NCBI RefSeq assembly: GCF_902459465.1 | Contig: NC_047068.1 | Location: forward strand, 10,478,001 to 10,542,000 | From: Asterias rubens | Taxonomy: Eukaryota; Echinodermata; Asteroidea; Forcipulatida; Asteriidae | Direction: 5' to 3' | DNA length: 64,000 nt | Shown here: positions 13,701 to 25,700 of the stretch, piece by piece | How positions within the stretch are numbered: the first letter of the stretch is position 1 | Layout: each line of letters begins with the position of its first letter | Program-made: the position numbers and the translations under genes | The notes under the pieces: generated by a model | Databases searched by the model: none | Seen by the model: only the letters and a program-made list of their open reading frames with translations | Told to the model about the DNA's origin: nothing

Positions 13701-16700
13701 GTCACAACTGGGACTCGAACCCACACTCTGCTGATCAGAAATAGTCATGGGTATTCTAATTGATAAAGCACATTTTGCATTGGCTCCAAAAATAGTTTCT
13801 GTGACCTGTGAATTGTCCCCAACAATTTGGTGATTTGTCCACAAGAACTAAAATATTCAAACGTAACAAACTCAGACTCAGCAACATTGAAACTCAATCA
13901 ACTCCTTCAATCCTACAATACAAAATGCTTTTCTTGAAAAGCTCACTTCCATATTTGCAAAGTTATTTCAACACAGTTAAATACATATAATTTGTTTCAC
14001 GTTGAAAAAAAGTATACAAAATAAATGATATTTTTGGTCACTTGCATTTGACTTTGTAGTTATTCACTGACAACAAGTCGACTGTTTCGTTTCGTTCAAA
14101 TCCACCTGCTGCAAAAACCATTCTGATGCAAATTTTGAATTTTCGTTTTTCTTAGAGAAATTGACCAGCCGCTCTGGAGGATGGCTCCTATTTATATTTC
14201 AACATGGCTGCTTTATGGCATATTGACCCATTTCACCTGACGTCATCATGCACTTTGATATATAACTCTGTGCTGTGCGTTATGCAGTGAAGTGCACATT
14301 TTAGGCGACGTGGCGTTAATACACGTAAACCTAACTGCCCACCAAAATGGTGAGCGTGGCATCAGTCGTCGCGTATGACGCGCGTGCAAGGAGTCAATAG
14401 ACCTTTCCATTGTTGATAAACAAAGTGCGCTGGTTGGCGTGGCCAGCCGAATTTAGCAAAACAATCGATCTTGTTTTTTAAAAATGTGACAAAATACAAT
14501 ATTTTCTGTAAATATTAATGAGCTGGAATACTTCAGATGATTTGTTAATTTGTCTCAAACAAATTCAATGTTTGTGTAACATTTCTACGAACTATGGCTA
14601 TCTGTTGATTTGCATTAATAGCTTTCCACAGGTTTCCATCCTCGGTTGGCAAAAACTCGGGCTGTGACGTTGCAAAAGAAAGGTCTATAGCTACGTCTTT
14701 TGGTCGGTACCTTGTGCAGCCGGACCTTTCCCACTTCACTTTTTACTTCCCCTACCTGACCCCTGACCTCCGTCCTTATTACTCGGCGTCTTTCGGTCCT
14801 CCGCCGGGGCCTTGTTGTTGTTGAGTAGAGGAGCAAGACGGCTCTGTAGCTCCTCAAACAATCCTTGCATGTCTTGAGTCTCCTCCCTCCTCTGGGGGTT
14901 AGGCGTTAGTGAGAAACAGACAAACAAACCAACCAACGAACAAACGGATGGCACACACACACATGTAAAAAAACAAACATTAGTATTCTGTGGGTGAGAA
15001 ACTATACCAGGTGAAAATTCCAGTTGAAACCCTTTTCATAAACAGTCAATTTATTTCAACTGTTTCAAACTGGGCCTAAGTTCATAGAGCTGCTAAGCAC
15101 ACAAATTTGCTTAGCATGAAATTTCTTCCTAGATAAAAACAGGATTACCAGCCAAATTTCTATTTGTTGCATATTGCTTGTTGTTTGCTTATCCTGAAAA
15201 TCACTTGGAAATTTGGTTGGTAATCCTGTTACTATTAAGGAAGAAATGTCATGCTTTGCAAATTTGTGTGCTCTATAAAATGGGCCCTGGTGTCCAACTG
15301 GTATCTGTTGGATTCAACTGGTAGCTCAACTGGTTTCAAAAGAAACCAGTCGAAACCAGTTGAAGGAAGTCGTTCCAAATGGTGGTGTGGTGTGGCGTCA
15401 ACGGGAACCAGTTCAAACCAGTCATCAATTTCCAGTTCAACTGGACCAGTTGGGACCAGTTATACACCAGTTGTACTGGTTTCAGCTGGATTTTTTACCT
15501 GGTTAATTATACACAACAGTCAAATGTGGTGGGAATATCAAAGGAGTGAGTTATTGTGATCAAAACTATCATCTTGCTTGGTGATTGGTCTGTGCAATGC
15601 ACCTCTGCACAATGTGTGTGTACCATTTCAGCCATTTTCGTAATCAATTCCTATTTTGCGTGCTTTTTGTCTCCCAAAATGGCAGACAAAATAGACCAAT
15701 TTGTACACACAACTTCTTATAGATTTCAAAATTACATTTCACAGCCCAGGGAGAAAATCACAAACTGAGATTTCATCCTTCCCAAATCCTTCAGATGACG
15801 CCAAATATCATCATTACTGTCGCAGAACGTCGAAAACTAAAACTCTCTAGTAACAAACCTTGACAACACAACTACTTTTTAGTAAACTGTATATTACTTT
15901 AATGTTTTCTAAAGACACGTGATAATTGGTGCAAGTGTGCGCAAGCTTGTCAACCTGCTGAAACCGAGGACTTTAACTAAAAGGAATCTGACCATAGGTG
16001 TAAGACCAAGTGGCAACTGCCCTTCCCCAAACCAGTGGGATAAGTTCAGGCACAGCAAGAAGAAAATAAATCATATTTTTATCCATTATTATAAAGTGGT
16101 ACATGTATGTGTGTTCTTATCTGTGTAAAATATTTGGCACATCAACCCCTCCCCCCCTAAAAAAAGACCCCCAACCCCCCCCCAAAAGACCCCCCCCCCC
16201 CCCACCATGAGAGTGTTCTTCCAGAGCAAGGATGTCCTCGCTGTTATCTATACACCGACTCAATAGACCCCTTGCAAAACGCAGACAGACCTCCGAACAA
16301 TACGCATTCTATCATTTCAACCATTTTGGGAGTCGGATCCTTTGAGCATGTTTGTGAACAACTTTGACTACCAAAAATAATGGCAGACAGAATAGGCCCA
16401 TGTAAGTGCACTCTGCATTGTGCAAGGGATCAGAGATATTGCTTAGAAAACTTTGTCCAAACAATGGAAGAATAAAGTCCTCGGTTTATGGAGTTGACAA
16501 ACGAGTGTTTGTGTTTGTTTGTATCAATTTATGAGAGGTTTCTACTCACCGCTTTGGTCTCTGTATCAATCTTCCTTCCAAGGTGAACTCGGACCGTCTG
16601 AATACTGCTCTCTACTTTACCAATTTGCTCTTTGAGCTAACGAGAGAATTATCACAAGAACAACTTGATCAAGTTTAATCTAACAGGTGCACTATAATAA

Positions 16701-19700
16701 TAATAATTTATCACATTTCTTTTGCTCTAGTTTACATCCGAGGATGTTCACAGGGGCGAATTAAACAAAAATTCCATACAAATTACAAGAAGTTACAAAC
16801 ATAAAAAGCAGACCCGAAAAGTCCATACAAATGCAGCAAAAGAACAAATTGCAAAAAGATCATACAAAACTGACACCCTCACCCCATGTGAAGGGGAACA
16901 AAAATTAAATTACAGACTACAAGCCTCCCTGAACAAGTAAGTCTTTAATTTAGCCTTGAAGGACCTCAGCGAATGAACACCCGACAAAAGAGGTGGTAGT
17001 GCATTCCATAACTTTGGAGCAGCCGAAATAATAGGTGCGATCACCAAAAGAGTGTAGCATTCTACCCCTAGGATACTCAAGTAGTGTTTCACCTGTTGAC
17101 CTCAGACTATAGACCCTTTGCACAATGCGGAACGCACCTCCTAAAGCAACTTTCCATCCGCACTGACATGGGTCAAAGTAACACTTGTGTTGGTGCTAAA
17201 CACACGTATTTTGCATGACTGTGTAAACAACGAAACACCTTTGGTGAAACTTTCTGATCAATTTTGGAGGTGCTCGTCATAGTGCTTCCAATTGATCAGA
17301 AAGTTTCACCAAAGGTCACTCGTTGTTTACACAGTCATGCAAAATGCATGTGTTTAGCACTAACACAAGTGTTACTTTGACCCCTGTCATGGCGGACGGA
17401 AAGTTGCTTTAGGAAGTGCATTTTGCGTTGTGCAAAGGGTCTATTTCTATGCTGTCTTTTGACAGTAAAAAGATCACAAACATAATAAGAAGTTAATAAG
17501 TGTATACATTTAGAAACGAGCAACAACATTTTAAAATGAATGTGAGTATGTTATGTGTGATGTGTTGTGGCCAAGAGGACTAGGGCATCGTAAATCAAAC
17601 TCTGATTGCCTATTCATCATCGGAGGAGTAGGTTCTAATCCCGATGTCATGATGTTTGAGTCCCTGAGCAAGACACTTCCATAAATTGTTTCAACCACTA
17701 GGAGCCTGGCTGGTAGAACAGGATGCACTACCTTTCTAACTTCTTACACAACAATTATGGTTAAGGGCACGAGTGTCATGACCGGGTATTGACCGCTAGA
17801 CCACTCGGCAAGACACGCCACAAGAGTTGGTAGCATCTAGAAAATGACAAGGGTTTGTTTTGTATTTGAGTACTGAATAATCAATCCTCAAGTCTGAGTT
17901 TGAGTCAGATTCATCTGAGTACGAGTTCTGAGTCATGGAACCAAGTCTAAGTCACAAGTTGTTCGAGCTTAAAAATAAAACATCAATATGTTGCTGTCTG
18001 GTTCTGAGTCTCAAACATTGACTGAAGGTCCTGAGCCCGAGTGCAGACTATCCGAGTCTGAGTCAGCAACCATTGGTGGGTGCTCAGGGAGGGAATATCA
18101 AGTTGAACAATTTCAAAGAGAAAAAAACCATGGATTACAAAGATAACTTATCAAATGAAAGCAAATAAATTGTTTCACAAACCTCTTCAAATTTCTTCCG
18201 TTGCTGCATAAATTTAAAAGGAAACGAAAAGTGATGTAAATAAAATGTTTGGGGACAATTTTCCTGCACATTATAGTACTTCAGATCTAACAAATCAAAG
18301 TAATTACTCAGGACAATAAGGTACTAGCAAAAATATGATAAAAGTATGCTTTCAGATGAGAAAAATAAACAAAAATTTGTTATTTAATCAGAATTAAACA
18401 GCATGATTTCACAGAGCTGATTAAGCACAACAAGATGACAAAAACATGCTTACTAGCATAAGATAACAAGTCAAGTTACCAATTATGCGTTTCTACAAAA
18501 TGCATAGGCACTGGTTTTGTACACATCACTCTGTGTGCAACTTTTTGCTTTTTTGTTTTCACAAAGTGAAATAATGTGCCTAGGACTAAACACCTCATCA
18601 AAACATTTGCAAGTTTGAAAACACATTGACCCTTCCATACTTAAAGAAGTGAGCTTTGCTTTGGTGTTAAAATGTTGTTGTTCTTAAATAGTAAGCAGAC
18701 TCCAAATCGACAGTTTGAAAAATAATTCAACTTCAGCTGTGTTTCGCTACAAACAAAACTTTTGCTATGGTGCACCATGCAGAAGTTTGTGGAGTAACCA
18801 TCGATATAACCCTTTAAGTTTGTTCAGAAAACCTCAACTCTTCTCGTACCTTATTGATAGTTTCTTCCATGTCGTCAATCCTAGCTTTCGTTGCCTCATC
18901 CACTTTGCCTCCGCCCTTCCCTTGGGCAAGTTTCTCCTTCTGACTGACCGGAATGACCGGTGCGGCCGGCTCAGCACCGACTGCCCCTGTACGCTTGACC
19001 TGTTCCAGATCTTGGACCAGCTGATTGTACTTAACCTGAAGGTCTTGACGGACCATCTGGACATCCCGGATTCTGAAAGAAAAAACAACAGTTTTGCTAA
19101 CAGTGTTTTTAAAAGTTATTGGTTTTGTTTACAATTACAAACTTTATTTGGGCGATTAACTGATCACATGTACACCATCCCAAACGGCGACCCCCAAAAA
19201 TGCGTCACAATCAGCCATTTTGAGATATGGTGGACACATGCCTTGGGTAAATTTGTCTATTTACACCGGAAAAAAAAGGCAGTACACTCCTGGTGTGTCC
19301 ACCATACCACGAACAAGCTAATAGCACTCTCAAGAGTCCTGTTTTCCTGCTCTGAAAACTGTCTAGCCATGCGGTCTAGTTTATTCATTTTTGATTTTTC
19401 AGGATTTCTTTATATCTGAAAAAAAGTATTAGCTACTTCCTTCAACCAGGCAGACAAAAAAAGTGATACAATATGCTTGAGAGCACCCTCAGACGGTCAA
19501 AAGTACGCAAATTACAGAATCTGAAATGGCCTCTCGTCATCGGATCTGTTCGGTGGCTTCTGCCTTCATAGATACCCATTAACATCTGGGTGAAGAAGAG
19601 CAATTAAAGGTTAAGTGTCTTGCTTAACGACACAATTCGAACCCACACCCGATGATTTACCCACCAGGCCCTAGTTTCAGGAAGCTGCTTAAGCATAAAT

Positions 19701-22700
19701 TAATGCTGAAACATTTTCTTCTTAGCTGAAGTAAGCAGGACACCAGTCACTGATTGTACATGTAACATAGTACTTTGGCTGGTAACCTTATTCTGGTAGG
19801 CGTACTTTGGTTGTGCTTAGCTGCTTTTTGTGCTTAAGCAGCTCTATGAAATTGGGTTGAAAACTTGAATCATCAGAACAATCAGCCACGGCACACAGAC
19901 GTCCTTTAAAAACAAACTTTCTTCAGGAGACTACGGGAGTTCATCTAGCTAAGGACTGACCTGTCTTTAGATTCTGAGTCTATTATTCCTTTCATGTCCT
20001 CCTGTAATGACTCGTTGGTTCGATTCATCTCACGGATCTGCAGGAATAAGAATCAATCGATTAGTACCGAAGTAACACTGCTGATCAGACCTCGTGCACA
20101 TGATGTCATTGGAGTAGGGCGCCCTCACTTAGAGGTCAAAAGAAGACGTCAAGTGAGAGCTTTTTAAATAATCGCAACCGAACAAAGCAACAGACATATG
20201 GCACCTATTACGAAGGACCTTTGTTTCTGGTGCTTGTGTGAAAGGGCCTAAAGATAGGGCTGGCCCTGTGCATTGGCCAACATCTTTGATGCTTGAAAGG
20301 CTATTATTGGCCGAGAGTCATGTGAAGGGCGTACTCGCGTAGAAGTTTCAATTGTTTTACATCATAGATGGTGGTCAATGATGTCATGTTTGTAATCAAC
20401 AGAGAGGATAACCTTCAAGATCTTGGTTTATAGGTATAAACGCCTCAACAACACAGCACCTGGCTTTTTATCCTCTAGCCCGTCTCCCCACTGGCCTGGC
20501 CACTGAAGCCTTTGCTCAGCATTTGGCACTACTCGCCTAATAGACCCCAACTCTGTCAAGCTTGCCAAGTAAGCATCAAGTTGCAAATTTTCTCATGTTG
20601 CTCCCCATAGCTGGAATGATCTACATGCGCCCATTCTTGATGTAGTGATGCTTTATAAATGCCTTATACTTATGTACATGTATGTACAGTAAATTTATCA
20701 ATTAAGTGTCTTACCTCTGGACCAAGCTCATCCATTCGTTCCTTGATCTGTTTGAGTTTCTTATCAGCACTGTCTCGCCAGTCATCAATCTGCTCAATTT
20801 TCTCTCCCTGGGTATCCAGCAAGGCTTTTGCTGCCTACAAGAGGTGGAAACAGAAGGAGATTTTAGTTGCCATTAAACCTGTCCTTTACAACACAGCCAA
20901 AACAATTTAGTAGCAAGAGGGTTAAAGGCATTAGACACTATTGGTAATTTTCAACGACCAGTAGTCTCACTTGGTGTATCCCAACATATGCATAAAATAA
21001 CAAACCTGTGAAAATTTGGACTCAATTGGTCACCGAAGTTGCAAGAGAATAATGAAGAAAAAACACCTGTGTGCTTTCTCAAGCAGATCTTGAGTAGGAG
21101 GAAATGGGACCATCCAAAATTCCGTAAAGGTTACGCATATGGTGGCCAATCTTAGAGTTATATATAAGAACTAGAGGGCGCACTGGTGATGCTTCTTGCA
21201 CAAACGCGACGGACCGCGAGAAAACACACGCACCATTCTGTACGCGCTTTGAATATGAAGTACACGTTGGAGTTTGTGTTTATTGAACGCTGACGCGATC
21301 TTTTGTCAACTTACAAAATGGCCGCACAAACACACGCTAAGCATTGCCTGTTTGTTCAACTTAGAAAATGGCCGCCTGCGCGCATGCCGGGGCGCGTATA
21401 TAAGCCAGTGCGCCCTCTAGTTCTTATATATAACTCTATGTGCACAACTCATTTTTTGTGAAGCAAATAAATTCGCTTAGCAGTTTTTTCTGCTTAGCAG
21501 AAAATTTTGCCCTATTGTCTTGGTCTTGGAAATGCAGGTCTCTGGCACAGTCCAGAATCATTGGGTCTTTGTGTCAGACTTCAGATCTGTCTTTTTGTAT
21601 AATAGTTGGGGGTTTGGTCTCGCTTTCAAGTTTGAATTTCATAGAGCTGTTGTAGCACAAAAAGGAGCTAAGCACAATAAAATGTTGCTTTCCAAAAGAG
21701 GGTTACCAGCCTTCAAAATACCATATACTTGCACCATCTGTGACTGGTTAAGTAATTTTTTTTTCTTTCTGGTTAAGCAGATTAATGAAAAATATCTTGT
21801 GCTTTGGGGCTTGCACCTACTCCACGGGAACACAGCAATCGGTAGCTTTGCACCCCAGCCCTCAAGTTGTTTCATAAAACCATAGAAAATAACATCGAAA
21901 TTCCAAATAAAATATGAGAATATCATCATTCAGTTTTCCCATAAACAGATATTTTAATTAATTGGTTTAGTGCTGTGCTTATTTTCTTTTTTGAATGGCT
22001 TTTTAAAAAGAGGATATTTTAACTAAATGGTTTAGGGCTGTGCTTATTTTCCTTTTTGATTGTGCATCTTTAAAAAGTGGAAGACAAAAATCAAAACAAC
22101 TTTGAATTCTTCTAAGGGATAGACCTCCATATTCTTTAGCACTGGCAGACGCGTTGATCTAGCCGTAGCTGTAGCCCAAGTCACCGTTTCAAACATGGAC
22201 TAAGCCTCTAGAAATTATCACTATGACAACAGCGCCCTCATTGTGGGCAATAGGAGGCTAATTATTGGACGGGAGCTGCTCTTGGTGCGTAAAAACATAC
22301 GTGTGAGCTCAGCATACCAGCAGAATTGCGTGTTATACAAGGATGGTATCAAACCAGGGTAACATCGGTGGGAGGCGACCGCTCTGCGCACGAGCCACCC
22401 AGGCCACTTTCTAATTGATCTGCCCCCCTTTTGCTTTAGTGAGGGCGCTGTTTGATGTCATATACAAGGGGGTCTAATACAAAAAGATTTCTAGCTTGTC
22501 AGACTACTTCTACTGAATGTGGAAGAGTGATGATTAAACAGCAAATAAAGTATGATCTCAATATTTATCAACTATTACCTTTTTATGGCCAAATAGACAT
22601 CGTATGATACGGGTTATTAAACCATTGTACACTCAAAATTTGCATTAATTAGTCATAAATATCTCGAGTCAAAAATGCACCCGGCCGCGCGGCTTTTTCA

Positions 22701-25700
22701 GCTGAGAGTAAAAAACGGCTTATCTATTATAATGACCCCTTGACGCCAGTGACGATTTTCCTCTAATTGGGTTTGCACACAGTTCTCCAGCTTTGGCAAA
22801 ATGAGGGTGTAATTTTCCACATCAACTAGCCGCCACTGACGTCATGATTCCTTTATCGCGCGGGTTTGTTTGACCCCGCGTTTTTCAGAAATTTGGCTTA
22901 AAGCGTTCTGGAGAAAAACCAATTTTTACCATGTTTTAACGTGAGGTAAGAGACTCGTTATATTTTTTTTATGTTTCCTGGATGGACTGCAGTTATTAGA
23001 AAACTGTAATATCTATATATTTGAGATCATCCTTTATTGGCTGTTAAGAAGGTGAAAAGTCACACAACAAGAAGAGGGTAAAAAGAATGATGACGCTACC
23101 TGTTGGTTCTGTAAGCATGCAATAAAAGAAATACATGCAAGAGAAATACAAATCAGTCATGCAATGGTTATATTTATTTATTTATTTAAATGAATGCGCT
23201 GTATTTCTGACGGCGTGAGGGCGCTCTCAATAGTATTTTCATCACTTACAGGGGGTATACCCGATTCGTCCTGCACAGTTTTAATAGGTGTTCTGTCACT
23301 TTTGTTGCGCTGTAGTTTGAAGTTGCTTTAGAGGTGGATTATAACGGCTCTTTTGGCCGTGATTAACATGATGTCTGTGGTGGTAATGTGTTCCAGTCTT
23401 CAATACATGTTTTTGGTATGAAAGAATATACCCCTGGAAATGATTCAAATATTGTTTGAGAGCGCCCTCACGTGGTTAAAAATATGAGGCATTACATTCA
23501 TGCAGTGATGGTACCATTACGCATTCCAGATAGATTCCATGCAAGATGAACGAAATAAATACATCCATGTGTTGTGTGTAATGCGTATAGTGCGTAATCT
23601 TTCAAAATGAAAAGACAAGCTAAGCAAAACACTTTGTTTTTATGTACAATACAGTATAATAATAAACAGTGCTTATAAAGTGCTATTCCAAAGGAGGCAC
23701 GATCATAGCGCTCTACAAAATTAAATTCTTTTTTTTGTAGTACAGGTACATGGAATTACGTGTGCTGCTTGGCATGTATTTTTATTTTTGCGCACACAAA
23801 TTTAAAAATAAAATAGGGGTAAACAAATGTTTCCACAATAAAAGAAGCTCTATTGAATGTAAGCAACATTACTTGGTATCAGTGCAAAACTGATGTATCT
23901 CCTAAAATAGCACTTACTTTACGCAAAGGTAACAATTATCCAAACATTGAATCTCGCTTAAAGCCACTGGACACTATTGGTAATTGTCAAAGACCAGTCT
24001 TCTCACTTGGTGTATCTCATATGCATAAAGCGACAAACCTGTGAAAATTTGAGTTCAATTGGTCGTCGAAGTTGCGAAATAATAGTGAAAGAAAAAACAC
24101 CCTTGTCACACGAAGTTGTGTGCGTTTAGATGGTCAATTTCGAGACTTCAAGTTCTAAATCTGAGGTCTCGAAATCAAATTCGTGGAAAATTACTTCTTT
24201 CTCGAAAACTACGTCACTTCAGAGGGAGCCATTTCTCACAATGTTTTATACCATCAACCTCTCCCCATACTCGTCACCAAGTAAGGTTTTATGCTAATAA
24301 TTATTTTGAGTAATTACCAATAGTGTCCACTGCCTTTAAAGGCACTGGACACCTTTTGTAGTTGTCAAAGTCCAGTATTCTCACTTGGTGTATCCCAACA
24401 TATGTGATTATTTGGACTCAATTGGTCATTGAAGTTGCAAGAGAATAATGACAGCAAAAACAATCTTGTGTACAAATATGTATGCTTTCAGATGCCTAAA
24501 AAGGCTTCAGGCCTGAAGTCTTTTAACATATGAGTGAGAAATAACCTCTTTCTCAAAAACTAAGTTACTTCAGAGGGAGCTGTTTTGCACAATGTTTTCT
24601 ACTATCAACAACTCTCCATTGCTTGTTACCAAGAAAATGTTACCAATAGTGTTTAGTGCCTTTAATATAGTTCCCGCCGAGATAAAATGATTTTGCACGG
24701 AGCATTTTACGAGATACAAGGCTTTGGCAAAATCAAGATTTTTTTTTTTAAATTGATGGACAGTGTACTAGATTGAAATGATGTAGATATGTTAGGGTTG
24801 AATAATAATAATAATAATAATAATTAGAGATTTATAAAGCGCACATATCTGCCTAAAATGGCACCCAAGGCGCACAAGAAAAAAAACACTAGAAACCTTA
24901 CCTCTGGGTATTCAGTTAGAAAGAGCTTCATACCAACAAGAAGAAATGTTAGAAGTTGTTAGTTTATGATTAACTTATCTGAGCCAAATGCATTGCAAAG
25001 CACCAGTGCCAATCTTTTGCCAAAACTCTCCCTTCTTCGGTTCTACTGGGACTTTTCCCTTGATAGTGGGTACCACTTCTGGACTTCATTTCAGAGGGAA
25101 ATATTTCACAGAAAAAAAACGTTTTTTTGTGCAAACTTATCAGTAAGTTTTCAGAATGATATTAAACAATGTTTTTTTATCCTCACCGACCATGTTTATT
25201 ACCTTTAAGATCTTGTTTTCATTTATATATTTACTATTGTGGGATGTCATAGGAAAATCTGACCGCCGGAGATTCTGTCCCCATGGGAAATTAACATGGG
25301 CTGGAGGAGGATGCTTCAAAAGAGGGCGCTATCAGAAGAAGTTTGTACACAGTTCATTAATTGGGGATAGAAACTCTACGGGACAGAATCTCCTGCCAGA
25401 GGGGGTTGCAAAGGGGGTCAGTTTGAAACAAGTCGTTTTTAGACAATATCACACTTACCTTATCATCCATAGCATCCGAAATAGCCTGCAAAAGAAAAGA
25501 AGATAAATACATTAAGAAAATAACTTTACAAAAACAAGCTATTCTTTTTCACAAAGGTTTTGTTGACTGCCCGATTTGTTTTACTGTTCAGGAAGGTTGG
25601 GAGCAGATTTTAACTTTAATCGCTTCGTTGTTCCAACTCTAAAGTTTAACAATCCCTAAACTGGATGTCAGATTTTTTGCCCCGAACTTTACAAAATAGA

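Noticed and set aside
8646..14891. A missing exon of length 3n+2 between exons 18a and 18b
   Set aside because: Same reasoning: each fits exons 17 and 19 directly, so no extra exon is required.
18715..19419. Plus-strand open frame of 234 codons, the longest in the window
   Set aside because: It runs antisense through coding exon 15, starts and ends in AT-rich intron, has Cys/Phe/Ser-rich unordered protein, and the minus strand has clean splice sites.
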